From Osedax fenrisi (taxonomy: Eukaryota > Annelida > Polychaeta > Sabellida > Siboglinidae), in assembly GCA_964019155.1 (NCBI GenBank), contig OZ025242.1, positions 89,470,205 through 89,534,204 of the forward strand: a stretch of DNA of 64,000 nt, given 5' to 3'. Shown one piece after another: positions 1 through 11,407 of the stretch. The notes below the pieces were generated by a model. That model worked only from the letters and a program-made list of their open reading frames with translations. It was not told the DNA's origin and did not search any database. Each line of letters opens with the position of its first letter. Position 1 is the stretch's first letter. The position numbers were made by a program, and so were the translations under genes.

Positions 1-309
1 TGTATCTATAGATCTATATATATATATATTGAGAGAATCGAGTAATTCACTTATTTATTTAGTTAAATCCGCATTAATAAAAATTCAATGAAATACTTTA
101 GCCTATAGGCTATAGGCTAGTATATATACTATCTTCATAATTCGATATTTAATAATATTTATTTATTGAAATCTCATATATATATATATCAAATACAATA
201 CAAATAACGGATATAAATGGACCCCTCAAGAAGTCATAGACTTATACATATTATAAATAACTGTGATGGGAAAATACAATACAAATAGTAACATTTTTTT
301 TACAAGAAC
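1..309. other. AT-rich non-coding stretch
   Basis: I see only short TA runs and AT-rich sequence here. There is no coding frame with family features and no RNA gene. Confidence 0.5.
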
Positions 310-387
310 TGCCTGGAGGTGACCCGGGACCTCTGCATAGCCATGTCTTACTAGCTTGTAGGGTTGTCCCACTGAGCCATAGACCCC
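310..387 (-). repeat. tRNA-like relic or tRNA-derived SINE head
   Basis: On the minus strand a pol III A-box-like TGGCTCAGTGGG (complement of 368-379) is followed about 35 bp later by a degenerate B-box-like GGTCCCGGGTCACC (around 319-335). The spacing suits a tRNA-derived promoter. The acceptor ends do not pair well, so a working tRNA is unlikely. A short A-rich stretch follows on the minus strand. It is not obviously the same family as the SINEs at 3776 and 27726. A chance match is possible. Confidence 0.35.
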
Positions 388-799
388 ATACATCACGAAT
401 GCAAGAATCACTAGTATAGTAAATCATATATGTATTCAATAAACCGTATAGTGTTAGCCTATATAATATAATATAATATATAGTTTATTAGGTAAACAAA
501 AAATAAATATATAAACAAAAATAATGAAGAAAAATAGATAAAAATTGAAACCCAAAACGACATGGTACAAAAATTAACAATAGGTTTATAATTAATAAAA
601 AAACGCCTTGGTTTATGCATGCCGAACATAAGATATATGAATATTATATGCAAATATGAGCATATTATATGAATTAAAATGAAAACAACATAAAAGAAAA
701 TCAGAACTCTCATCTCCACCATAAAGATAACACCGATTAAGATCGGAGGTATCGGGTTAGAGGTTGTATAACCTATATGAGGTGGATCAGGCCCCAAGG

Positions 800-1461
800 G
801 TTGGCCATTCCCTTAATGTAGTGATGTTGACATATCCTGACATCAAAACCAGCATAATCAATACAGTGAATTAGATAATTCTGTTCATCTAATTATACTA
901 CGAATCATTAAGGCTTTAAAAGAAGAAACAGTTTCACATTGTAAAATCAGATCGGGTAGTTTGTTCCAATCTGAAGATATTATATTACCAAAGTAGTTGA
1001 ATATTGGTTTGGTCCTTGATTTCATTCTCCTTATCTTTATTGACGGGCCCCTGCTAGATGATACGTATATACTCATGATGTCCGACACCGGCACATCAAC
1101 AAATCCTTTGATGAGTTTATAAGCCAGAGTAAGATCGGCAATAGTTCTGCGTTGGGAGAATGAATGTAAATTGAAGAATTTTAATCGATCAGAATAATTT
1201 AAATATGATAAATTACAACGATAAAATAATTTTTTAGTAAAATTTCTTTGCACTTTTTCAAGTAAGTCATTATACCCAATATAGTTAGAATGAGGATTCC
1301 ATACAGAAAAACCATACTCTAGAATTGGTCGTATATAGGTTAAGTATGCACATACTAAAGGATAGTACTGGTTAGTTATGAAAGATCTAAATATCATATT
1401 CGATATTCTATAAGCTTTAGAACATATCTCAGATATATGAGTATAAAACTTTAGATTATGA
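800..1461 (-). pseudogene. 5'-truncated LINE, C-terminal reverse transcriptase fragment
   Basis: Minus-strand translation from about 1461 gives the post-catalytic thumb of a CR1/Rex-type reverse transcriptase: HISEICSKAYRISNMIFRSF, then YIRPILEYGFSVWNPH, then EKVQRNFTKKLFYRC, ending in a terminal SSFKALMIRS segment before a stop near 885. The pattern YxRPiLEYgxxVWNP is diagnostic of this LINE group. The palm (YADD) and endonuclease are missing, so this is a dead 5'-truncated insertion. The sequence from 884 down to about 800 is probably its 3' UTR. Upstream of 1461 the similarity stops in AT-rich sequence. Confidence 0.8.
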
Positions 1462-2480
1462 TTTATATGTGTATAAATACATATAAAACTTTATATGTGA
1501 TGAACTTCTGTATTAACTATTGTTTATAAGAAAGTTTATCACGTACAACAGACATACTTACTGCAGTATCACGATAGTTGTATTCGACAACAGTTAAGTC
1601 GTCTGTATTAGCTGACATCGTACGACACGTGACGTCAGAGGTCAGAGGTCATCAGTATTGAAATACGCACGTAGTGCGCAACGTGTTTATATACGGATAT
1701 AAGTAGTTCATTACATTTGATTAGTAAATGTTATATACAAATATAAAATGTATATAATTGAGTGTTGTCTATGGGGTCTATAGTGTTGTCTATAGTGGTG
1801 GCTCTAACACGTGACTTCCGGAATAAGAGACTGAGAGCCCTTTGCCCCTTACCATGATGTAATTCGTGTATTATAATATACATAACATTAATTAGTAAAT
1901 TTTAAATCGATACAAATTTATTTATTCGATTTTATTCGTTATTATAAAAATATTATAAAAATATCCAAACACTTAATTATAAACATTTATACATGTAGTA
2001 TTTTAACGTAACAGGTTATGGTAACTGTTAATAACACCGAACATGGACATATATGCTGAACATACTATTGCGATATAACAATAATACAGTATTACAGTAT
2101 TACCCCTGTAATTGGCTGTAAGTATACAGAGGAGCACAATACCATTGTTACGAGGACATGAGCAAGTCGTAAGGATACCGCGTTAGTTTATTTACACATA
2201 GGTTATATAGTTATAATCGTTATGTATCTTACATTAATACTACACACAATATACATACATATTATATATTTATTATTTATTATAATCAATAGATTTTACA
2301 TTATTTCAATAGGTTGATATTTAATTAAGATTTATATCGCAGAGTTATATGATATAGTCTAAACGTTAATGTAAATACCTGATTGCATTACTCGCGTTTA
2401 ATTAATATATAGTCTATTCGGAAACTTTCTAGTTATATAACACTTATTAGCGTTACGTGTAGTTCTAATATATATATATA
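1462..2480. other. Intergenic stretch without a recognisable gene
   Basis: Mixed AT-rich sequence with a slightly GC-richer patch at about 1600-1860 that holds the motif cluster listed separately. I see no coding exon or RNA gene. Confidence 0.4.
1626..1651. promoter_or_regulatory. CACGTG / TGACGTCA / AGGTCA direct-repeat cluster
   Basis: Within 26 bp there is an E-box CACGTG (1626-1631) overlapping a perfect cAMP-response palindrome TGACGTCA (1630-1637). Two AGGTCA half-sites spaced by one base follow (1639-1644 and 1646-1651), which is a DR1 nuclear receptor arrangement. No transcription unit is visible nearby, so this is motif evidence only. Confidence 0.3.
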
Positions 2481-2838
2481 CAGTCAAAGCTCGATAACTC
2501 AACATTGACGGGACGGAGTTTTCATGTTGAGTTAGCGAGTATGTTGAGTTATCGGATGTATAAATGAATGACTTAATTAATGTTTTGTTCACATAAATGC
2601 ATTCAAAATAGTACTCGTATGATAATATAATAATTGTAATTGTATTTTTACGTTTATATATTTATATCCATATATTATTAAATAAAACCATGTTGAATAA
2701 TGTATGTTGAATTATATTTGTTGAGCAATGTAGTTTTATTACGTGTAAAAGATACGAATCCAATAACATATGTTTGTGGTATTTTGATTTTTCATAAATG
2801 TTGAGTTATCGGATGTATATTTACATGTAATGTATATA
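2481..2838. mobile_element. CAGT-TIR MITE (pogo/Tc1-like), copy 1, internally deleted and 3'-truncated
   Basis: Begins with CAGTCAAAGCTCGATAACTC right after TA. It then has iterated TGTTGAGTTAKCG motifs, and continues from 2572 with sequence almost identical to 8404-8660 of the full copy. It stops at about 2838, before the right terminus. The CAG start and TA flank fit the pogo/Tigger branch of Tc1/mariner. No transposase is encoded. Confidence 0.7.
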
Positions 2839-3330
2839 TACATCTATGTTAATGGCGGGTCTGAGAGCATTATTAAAACCATCGTGAGCAACAGTGCAAT
2901 ACGAACAGGTGTAGTAGAAATACGTACGCGTGAGTCATCAGTGTGTTTACCTTCTCTCTTCTCATTGGCTTAGGCAGTGGTACACTTTTCTATAGAGGAA
3001 TCGTTTAGTTTTACTTTTAATCGGAAGAGATGTAACGGGTGATGTAGTAGTATTATAATCTCCCAAATATATGTTTACTTGTGCATCCATTAATTCTGTT
3101 TAATTATCCTCCATTAATTAACTATATATATAGTATAGTTAATGCAGAGGTAACAAATCATAGAATTAATAAACAGAATTAATATTATGTATATATATAT
3201 AAATATATATTAGATACAGGCTAATGCTATTAGCACTAGTAATTTATATTATTTCATTGTTTTCACTTCTGGATGATTCTTTTACTTTTATTTCTTCTTA
3301 TGTAATTATTTCCTTTTCCATTTATTCGCA

Positions 3331-3376
<46 letters not shown>

Positions 3377-3775
3377 AGCCCTTCAGAATTTGTTGACATT
3401 TCTTCGTTTTCTTCCACCTGTGATTTATCTTATACGATTATTTCTACTATCTCGTTCTGCACGATGAGTTCTTGACGAGGTATATGACCCGTGTAACCCA
3501 TAGTTACTAGTAGTTAGCTGTGTTACTCGTGTGTGTGTGGGTATATCGGATATAACATGGAAGTATACATCTTTGAATTAATAATTATTTAATTAGCTTT
3601 TAAGTATAAATAAGATATGAAAATATTCAACGAAAGCAAAAGTCATCATTAGTGGAGATAAAAGTGTCAAATATCAACGTCGTGTCCTAAGAAATAGAGG
3701 TTACTATAGTTATATGATATATTATACTTATATTATATCTATATATATTAAAACTAAATATTATTTAATGTAAAA
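2839..3775. other. Non-coding stretch with a (TA)n tract
   Basis: AT-rich sequence without a supported gene. A (TA)n tract lies at about 3335-3370. Confidence 0.4.
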
Positions 3776-4071
3776 CTGCCTGTGTGGCTCAGTGGCTAAG
3801 GCGTCAGACACATAAGCAGTAGGACACGGGTTCGAGCCTCGTCCGGACCATTAATTAATTTTATAAAATAGGTAGTAACATATTATTTAGAAGTGATCTT
3901 ATATAATTGTGTATAAATAAATGATCGGCTCTCATTAACACCATGAATGCCTTACACGAGAGCGGCTTCGAACGGACATTAGAGCCATATATGGTTATAA
4001 AGTGAAAAAGTGAAAACTTCATATACGTTCCTGGATGGGATGAAAGACTCCACTAAATATATAATAACAAT

Positions 4072-4076
<5 letters not shown>
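3776..4076 (+). mobile_element. tRNA-derived SINE, copy 1
   Basis: The head has a perfect pol III A box TGGCTCAGTGG (3785-3795) and a B box GGTTCGAGCCT (3829-3839), and ends GTCCGGACCA like a tRNA 3' end. A non-tRNA body of about 200 bp follows (TATTTAGAAGTGAT..., then GAGAGCGGCTTCGAACGG..., then GACATTAGAGCCATATA), closing with an AACAAT-rich tail. The same head, body and tail recur at 27726, so this is a SINE family and not a tRNA gene. This copy keeps intact promoter boxes. It would depend on a partner LINE for movement. The partner was not identified. Confidence 0.8.

Positions 4077-4123
<47 letters not shown>
4074..4123. repeat. (TA)n microsatellite
   Basis: Near-perfect TA dinucleotide array directly after the SINE tail. 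Confidence 0.9.
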
Positions 4124-4128
<5 letters not shown>

Positions 4129-4309
4129 ACCATATATTTAACCTACATATTATATATTATCCTAGATTGTTGGATGGAAAACAGATGGAATATTGTTAAA
4201 GATTTCATGATACTCCAAAATAAAGATTTAAAATAATTGAAAATATACTGCTATAGCAGTTGTATTAAATAAAATATTGATAAAATAATTATCTATTAAA
4301 TTAATTTAA

Positions 4310-4340
<31 letters not shown>

Positions 4341-4415
4341 TAAATATATGTATACATGTGTTTATAAATATTAAATATATTATGTCATACAGAGAAGAAA
4401 CTTTAATTTTAATAT

Positions 4416-5090
4416 AAGGGGGGATATTGGAAAAAAATCGAATATTTATATATATATATATATTTATTCACAAAAATTATTTTCAAAATTTAATATTTCT
4501 TCTCTTAAATGAATTTACAAATGACTTTAATATGTCATCTATTCCAATTTTTCTTAGTGCAAATTATTCTCCCATTTAATCTTCTCTGCGTCATGCTAGC
4601 AATGTCTTAAATCTTCTTAACGCACTGAAAAACATTAACATTAACATAAACATGCAGGTGATACCATAAGTAATTTTAATAGGGTTTTAATTTCTGGACA
4701 AAATTGTATAACTTAATTTTACATAGTTTTAAAATTTGTTATAATATTGTTCAGATTCATGTTGTTATACCGTTTTTAAAAAATCTAATTTCGGCAATCA
4801 AATCTTCTTTACATACTCTGGGTAATCTTTTATTATATCAATATTTTGTTCTATATTTGTAAATATGTGTTCATTTGTATGTAGGTATATTAATATCTGT
4901 TGCATTAAAATATGTATTTATTGAATCAATTTCTATATCAATAATTCTATAATAATCTCTTCGATAACATTCTTATAAAATATATATGCATTAAACATTT
5001 TAAATAATTTATTTAGTAATAATTTGTTAGGAGGGATATCCCCCACTATATTTGCAGTGGGGGATACATCCCCCTGAATTGTCGAACATG
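4416..5090 (-). pseudogene. hAT (ZMYM-type) relic with C-terminal dimerisation remnant
   Basis: Minus-strand sequence around 4640-4500 gives FSALRRFKTLLA and, after a frameshift, SMTQRRLNG. These match the hAT C-terminal dimerisation domain (FSaLRrxKTxLrstMtxxRLNg). The outer parts look like hAT ends seen elsewhere here: a GGGGGGATAT run near 4419, and at 5030-5085 a pair of inverted G/C runs (GTGGGGGATACATCCCCC) like those at 10150-10215. It is frameshifted, and most of the transposase is missing. Confidence 0.5.
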
Positions 5091-6400
5091 ATGTCTGCAT
5101 ATCCATTACATATGCGATATATTATTATTATTATTATTATTATCAGATTTAGGCAATGCCAGGGTAATTATAGAGGCAGTGTTGCTTATCGAGACAATTA
5201 CCCCTTTATAGTGCATATAATTTTGTGAGAAATAACGTAAAGTAATATGTGTATAAACGTATCGTATAAATGCAATGTCAGCAACTATTTCTATTAATAT
5301 CTTCAAAAATAATCTAGTTTAATTTAAGTATTGTCAAATATATTAAAACGTTAACTTTTAATAGAATTCTGGAACTGGATACCCGTTTTACAACTTATTA
5401 GGTACTATTTCATATCTATAAATATTCATTATGTATGTATAACATTATTATTCTGGACATAAGATTATCGTACTATTATTAAATGATAGTTATTCTTAAG
5501 TATTCTAAGTATTTCTCCTATATATCACGCGGTCAACATTCACGAATAATCACGTGATACTAGGTAAACATGTTCTATTACGAGTGACTGGTCAATATAT
5601 TTTGTTTAAACAACTATCATAATTATAGTATAATGTATATTTTCAAAGGTGTAAGCGAGAATCCAAATGGAAAAATAACAATTATTCTTCATCTTTAGTA
5701 GCATACAAAAATAATAATAAAATGCTAATCGTGCCGATATTATTAGTGATGTTAATCTATAGAACATAGTAAGTGTAACAATCATCGTAACCTGACTTCC
5801 CTAAAGCTAATCTACCAAGTTTTGTTGACTATTTTCAATGATAACATCAAATATATTCTATGATCACGCTATCTCTATATCTATCTCATCTTCTCATACA
5901 ATATTTACTTCATTATATTTACCTTCTATAGATCATATATTGACCAACTAATTAGCATTTTATTAGATTATATTCCTTTAAAACTACTAAATGATATATA
6001 TCCTCTATGTTAGATAATATCATACATATGTATGTATAACTCAATTAATTAATAAATATATATTCATTTTTAAATATTCTATTAACAATCCTATCATTTA
6101 AAAACGGATTATTGATCCCTCATTATTTAATAATTATATATAACTATTATATAATTAGTACCTAATATCTATAGACTTATTTGTACATACTCTCTAAAAC
6201 CATAGAAAAAGTTGTTTCTAAATAACTAAATTCTCCCCTAAAAACAATAAAATACTCTAACTTATGTAAAGTTATTAAGTAAAGTACTTATGTATCAAAT
6301 AGATCGATTAAACTCCCTGATTAAACTGGTAATATATAAAGTTAAGTTCCTTATTTAAGCTTAATAATACACGTAGAACTATACTTGATACCGAGCAGAT
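5091..6400. other. AT-rich stretch without a recognisable gene
   Basis: Contains a short (ATT)n run at about 5122-5143 and scattered AT-rich sequence. No protein family, RNA gene or element termini recognised. Confidence 0.4.
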
Positions 6401-6404
6401 AGGG

Positions 6405-6500
6405 GTGCGGTAATAGGGGGGACGGGGGGGCTATGTGCCCCCACTTTCAAATATAGGGGGACCTCATATAGGAGGTATATGTATTGGTCCTAGGGGCGTC
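6405..6500 (+). mobile_element. hAT 5'-end fragment abutting the hAT-1 end
   Basis: The order of blocks (GGGGGGACGGGGGGGCTATG, then CCCCCACTTT, then AGGGGGACCTCATAT) matches the subterminal region of hAT-1 read inward from 10236. A TAGGGGCGTCGG terminus at 6491 then lies directly beside the true hAT-1 terminus at 6517. It is a solo end left by a related insertion or rearrangement. Confidence 0.45.
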
Positions 6501-6586
6501 GGAAGGGGGCGGGGGGTAGGGGCGTCACAGGGTCAACAAAAGTGGGGGGATATTTTCAAATAAAATTTATGACATTATTTATTTAA

Positions 6587-6765
6587 ACATGGATCTTCTC
6601 CATTTGGATTGCATAATAAATTGACGCATTATATTATCATTATCAACTTCATTCAATAGTTCTTAGTGAACATGACATAACAGTAGATTATTTAGTCGTT
6701 CGTTAGACATTGAATTTCTCAGCCAAGTCTTCAATCTTCTTAGACCGCTGAACGAACAGGTTTGC
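6587..6765 (-). pseudogene. hAT-1 transposase, C-terminal dimerisation domain
   Basis: Reads SFSGLRRLKTWLRNSMSNER, then NNLLLCHVH, a stop, and RQFIMQSKWRRSMFK followed by TAA. This is the hAT dimerisation domain. It is very similar to the fragment at 57500-57759 down to the final RRSMFK and the shared 3' untranslated bases, so both come from the same hAT family. One in-frame stop after CHVH marks decay. It is separated from the central part of the gene by AT-rich insertions (about 6770-7165). Confidence 0.75.
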
Positions 6766-7165
6766 ATATAGGATAAGAATACGAATAAGTTTAATAATAT
6801 TAGGAAACAATCATTTTTAATTATCATAACGATTACAATAATCGATAAATTCGCTTATATTAGTTTATTAATTAATTTCTTTGGAATATTAATTTTTCCT
6901 GAAACAGATCAACATTATCAAGTTCTGGATATTTTCAATCTAAAATAATATCAGTAATAAATATCAATTTAATTTATTATATATAATTGTATTATAATAT
7001 AATATAATATATATATAGGTATAATATACTATATATAATATTCTATTAGTAACTAGATACCTATAGTTATATATATATAATTTTGTATTAGTGTATATTT
7101 ACATAGGTTTTATTTACATACCTATACATAATACCTATACATAATATACATAATTTATATATTTT

Positions 7166-7925
7166 CTATACTTTCTGGAATATATGCATTTCCTGTAGTT
7201 TCATATCTAAATATAAAATTATAAATATATAATTAATAAATTCATTATACACCTTTAAGGCATTTTCCTTTTTCTCTTCATTGCAAGTAGTTCGATGTCC
7301 AGGCTTATCACCAAAATCATCTCTCTGACTTTTCAATTCCGCTAAACAAATTTTTGTAATCTTATAAGTATTTTCAAGAGTCGTATTTACATTTATATAA
7401 CATGTAACAACTCTTTCTATTATGCTGAATATATCAAATTCTTCTATATCGTTATAGTTATCAAAGATCGTCCGAAGGAGTTTTGTAGTATCTTTGTAGT
7501 TATTTAGAACTTTGAAAATAACATATTTTCTTATAGTCCATCTTGTTGGACAAAATGGTCTTATTTTTTCATTTGAATTTTGAGAGTGTATATTTCTGAA
7601 TTTAATTGTATCGCTGAAAAGAAGTCCAATTTCATTTATTAATGTTAATTCATCTTTAATAGCCACTGATGTTCCAACAGCCTGAGCTATCAGATTTCCA
7701 CGATGGGCCCCACAATGTGTATAATATGTTAAAGGCTGTTGTTTTTGTATTAATGTTTTAACACCTTTATATTTTCCGGAAATATTAGATACCCCGTCAT
7801 ATGACTGTCCACGTAAGTTTCTATTGGTAGATTATGTTCTTTCAAACAATTTAATATTAATGATGACAGACATTCTCCTGTTGTTTTTTCAACATTATAG
7901 ATACCTGTAGAAAATATATTATTAT
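7166..7925 (-). pseudogene. hAT-1 transposase, central region
   Basis: The minus strand gives YNVEKTTGECLSSLIL near 7900, then a YYTHCGAHRGNLIAQAVG segment around 7720-7670. This matches the yxHCxAHrlNLvxq signature of ZMYM1-like hAT transposases. It continues as an open stretch of 166 codons (7666 to 7166) containing PFCPTRWTIRK, the conserved CPTRWtxR motif, and helical sequence after it. A frameshift separates the first part from the second. The catalytic Asp/Glu set cannot all be placed, and the element is clearly broken. Confidence 0.75.
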
Positions 7926-7942
7926 TTAATAGGGTAGAATTA

Positions 7943-7946
<4 letters not shown>

Positions 7947-7990
<44 letters not shown>
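7947..7990. repeat. (TA)n microsatellite
   Basis: TA array directly left of the nested MITE inside hAT-1. Confidence 0.85.
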
Positions 7991-7993
<3 letters not shown>

Positions 7994-8821
7994 CAGTCAA
8001 AGCACGATAAATCAACATTGACGGGACGGAGTTTTCATGTTGAGTTAGCGAGTATGTTGAGTTTTCGGATGTATACATTTATTTTTATTTATAATGGTAT
8101 ATTTGTTACGCTACTAATAGTATAGTACTCCTAATGATGGTTTATGATTATTATTAAGTTTATAGATTTTATATTGTTCTAAAATAATAATTATAATAAA
8201 TAAAAAGTCATAGGAATAGCAAGGATTTCTTGGGAATAGTACTATATTCATTTTTTATTAAAGTAATTATTCATTTTTGATTGTATTACATTTTTATCAA
8301 CATGATTGTTAAACGTTTTATGCCTTGCATACGATTATGCCTTGCAAGGATGCACTCATGAGTCATTGTCCATTGTGAGGGATAGTTAATAAGTCTATAT
8401 ATAGACTTAATTAATGTTTTGTTCACATAAATGCATTCAAAATAGTACTCGTATGATAATATAATAATTGTAATTGTATTTTTACGTTTATATATTTATA
8501 TCCATATATTATTAAATAAAACCATGTTGAATAATGTATGTTGAATTATATTTGTTGAGCAATGTAGTTTTATTACGTGTAAAAGATACGAATCCAATAA
8601 CATATGTTTGTGGTATTTTGATTTTTCATAAATGTTGAGTTATCGGATGTATATTTACATGTAATGTATAGGCTAGGATTATAAAAACGATGTTGAGTTA
8701 TATTTGTTGAGTAATAGCGTTTTTGTTAACATGTAAAAGATACGAATCCAACCAAATATTTTTTGGATGTTGAGTTATCGGCAATGTTGAGTTATCGGCA
8801 TGTTGAGTTACCGAGCTTCTA

Positions 8822-8824
<3 letters not shown>
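7994..8824. mobile_element. CAGT-TIR MITE (pogo/Tc1-like), copy 2, full length
   Basis: 831-bp element flanked by TA. Left terminus CAGTCAAAGCACGATAAATC; right terminus GTTACCGAGCTTCTACTG, roughly its inverse complement. TGTTGAGTTATCGG-like motifs are repeated just inside both ends (three at the right end), like iterated transposase-binding sites. No transposase. It interrupts the hAT-1 gene, so it inserted later. CAG ends with TA duplication suggest mobilisation by a pogo/Tigger transposase. Confidence 0.75.

Positions 8825-8911
<87 letters not shown>
8825..8911. repeat. (TA)n microsatellite
   Basis: About 85 bp of near-perfect TA right after the MITE end. It may have grown from the TA target site. 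Confidence 0.9.
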
Positions 8912-8917
<6 letters not shown>

Positions 8918-9039
8918 TATATTATTATATATAGTTATATTAATTAATTGAATTCAACTTAGGGTACCGATTAATAATTCACTTGCATTAAATTTGTCAT
9001 CTACGTATCTAATACAAATAACTTCTTATTACTGACCAG

Positions 9040-9860
9040 AAATATCTTGCGTACTATCTCACATAACGCTATAGGGTCCATGTATATTTTTTAATATATT
9101 CTTTTTAATATTATTAGCATATATTGCTATAATTTCATTGTGTATTGTGGTGGAAATTAGAGATTTTCGATTTTCTGTATTAAACCATGCTTTGAGCTCA
9201 GGAATATCATTGCATATTAATGCTATTAACTCTCTCAAATTACCATCTGTAAAGAAATATTTTGAGATACTAAAAATGTAATGGATGTTAAAATATGTTT
9301 TAAAGCTATATTGTTTTTCTTCAATTGTGCATCTTGTTGATTATATAACAATGGAGTTATAGTTTTAATGTGGCATACTTCCATAGCATGGCTATGTAAT
9401 GCAGACTTTGAGTGATCTGAAAAATAAGATAATGCTTTTTTTCCAATTTAGATAACCTTTACTATATGCCAAATCAGTGCATTTAACTTTATTCCGTTGA
9501 TTTTTGTTTAAATTAGAACACAGATAACAAGTCATTTTCTTAATTGAAATATCCCAATTAAGCCATCGAAATAATTTGAAGCATTTGGTTTGAAAATTCA
9601 ATTTACTTGTACCATGCATTGTTATTGGAATATTTTTGACATCTGGATGATTAGCATTGCTTATGTCAATAATTGTTTCAGATACTATACAATTTGATAT
9701 CGACTTTGCTATTGCAGATACACTTGAATTAATGTCAATAACTTCATCTTCAATAATGTCATGAATTGGATTATCCTCATCTGATGATATTTCGGCTTGT
9801 TCCTAATTTTCTTGTTCACCCACTCCAGCTCTTTTATTACTGTATGTAATCATTTCATTG
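9040..9860 (-). pseudogene. hAT-1 transposase, N-terminal region with TTF-type zinc finger
   Basis: Minus-strand reading gives EQAEISSDEDNPIHDIIEDE, then FQTKCFKLFRWLNWDISIKK, then TCYLCSNL. This is the zf-TTF/BED-like module (FQxxWfxxfpWLeys...fCyxC) at the start of ZMYM1-like hAT transposases. After a frameshift it continues through DGNLRELIALICNDIPELK and KNILKNIHGPYSVM to STQDISGQ, where the conserved DgTxDiSg motif should be. The longest open piece is 9619-9392. Stops and frameshifts are present. Confidence 0.7.
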
Positions 9861-10269
9861 AAATGTATTCAATTAAACTATAGTTTACATAAATGTACAT
9901 AAATGTACACATATTATAATTGAATAAACAATAGTTTTTCAATTATTAAATTTACTATACAAAAAACAATGATTTTATTACTCTATTTCTATAATAAAGT
10001 CATAGAATAATTATTTTTGTATAGTTAATTTAATAATTAAATAATGGATTATAGACTGTATACAGTATATATAAGGATAATAAACAATATGAAGAAAGTC
10101 TTTATAGTAATATATTATTATATTAATTTTTTTTGGTGGCCTAAAATTTCAGGGGGGGCTTTTGATATGATGTCCCCCCCAGTTTTAAAAGTGGGGGGGA
10201 CATATACCCCCCATCCCCCCATATGTGACGCCCCTAGGGGGGGGGGGGGTTAGTATTGTTTGCCCACCC

Positions 10270-11047
10270 CCATCCATGAAATATGATAATATTCATGAGA
10301 GAATCTCTGAGAGATACTTGTTATCTGGCGATATTAAGAATGAAATTATTCACCTATATAAATTTGAATTATAAAATATTTGATTATAAGATATTAATGG
10401 GACTTTCTTAATTTAATGTGATGGAATTCTAGATATATCCGGAAGTGAGCAGGACATTTTGGTGGTTCATTATTTGACATAAAAACATAAAATACAACTT
10501 AGAAAATATAGCAAATTTAATGTTATCTGAACTTGAACATCTTTACTTGCCTATTTATAAATTAGGTGGACAGTCATATGACTATGCAGCTAATATGTCT
10601 TGTCAATATAATGGTGTAAAGACTATAATAATGAATAGACATCCATTAACTTTATACACAATGTGGAGCTCATCGCACAAACTTAATAGCATAATCATTA
10701 GATAATAATATAAATATAAGATAAGCCTTGAGAGTAGTTCATGATATGGGATTATTATATGAACAAACGATCAAATTCCGGATTGTATATAATACTAATA
10801 ATAAAAAATCAAAGACATTGATACCATTATGCACAACAAGATGGACTGCGAAAATCATGCATAAAACATTAGATCAATATAGCGGTATAATCGATGCACT
10901 GAAATAATATAAAGAATTATATTATATTACCAATGACCACAAATATATTGCAACTTTATTATTAAAAAATATGGATAAGTCAATTTGTACTATGAATATT
11001 TCAAGTTTGATATTTGAAAGCTTGGATATGAATGTGAAAGCTTTCAG
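10270..11047 (+). pseudogene. hAT-2 transposase fragment (ZMYM1-like)
   Basis: Plus strand. A 61-codon stretch at 10520-10705 contains GGQSYDYAANMSCQYNGVKT and YTMWSSSHKLN, matching the GqxYDgAaNMSgkyNGvqa ... HxxAHxLNL region of ZMYM1-like hAT transposases. Downstream, IPLCTTRWTAK corresponds to the CPTRWT motif. Upstream (10400-10470) a frameshifted DISGSEQDILVV matches DiSgxEQxS. It is cut at about 11047 by a CAGT-TIR MITE fragment. Several stops are present. It is a relic in the opposite orientation to hAT-1. Confidence 0.75.
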
Positions 11048-11327
11048 TTGAGCAATTTTATTACATGTAAAAGATACGAATCCAACAACATATATTTGTG
11101 ATATTTTAATTTATCATAAATGTTGAGTTATCGGATGTATATTTACATGTAATGTATAGGCTAGGATTATAAAAACGATGTTGAGTTATATGTATGTTGA
11201 GTTATATTTGTTGAGTAATAGGGTTTTTGTTAACATGTAAAAGATACGATTCCAACCAAATATTTTGTGATGTTGAGTTATCGGCAATGTTGAGTTATCG
11301 GCATATTGAGTTACCGAGCTTCTACTG
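11048..11327. mobile_element. CAGT-TIR MITE, copy 3, right half
   Basis: Homologous to the right half of the 7994-8824 element, including three TGTTGAGTTATCGG-like motifs, and ends CTTCTACTG before TA. The left half is missing and the fragment abuts hAT-2 directly. Confidence 0.75.
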
Positions 11328-11407
11328 TATATATATTACTGAATATTGAATTAATATACATAAGTATATTCATAAGCTATACGTAGCTTATATTAAGAAT
11401 ATCCTTA

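Larger units (their letters stand above)
6517..10236 (-). mobile_element. hAT-1 transposon (ZMYM1/DUF4371-like), defective
   Basis: Terminal inverted repeats TAGGGGCGTCACA (from 6517) and TGTGACGCCCCTA (to 10236) bound a 3.7-kb element. Flanks are GCGGGGGG and GGGGGGGG, which may be an imperfect 8-bp target duplication as expected for hAT. Minus-strand coding relics appear in the correct order: TTF-type zinc finger, central DUF4371-like region, C-terminal dimerisation domain. The gene is interrupted by a CAGT-TIR MITE and (TA)n arrays (7947-8911), and by stops and frameshifts, so it is dead. Confidence 0.75.

Noticed and set aside
459..797. 112-codon Phe/Ile/Leu-rich frame on the minus strand
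   Set aside because: Composition follows from AT-rich DNA. It lies in and beyond the 3' UTR of the LINE fragment and has no family features.
3776..3850. A functional tRNA gene
   Set aside because: A and B boxes are good, but the acceptor arm does not pair cleanly, and the same head with the same 200-bp body recurs at 27726, so it is a SINE.
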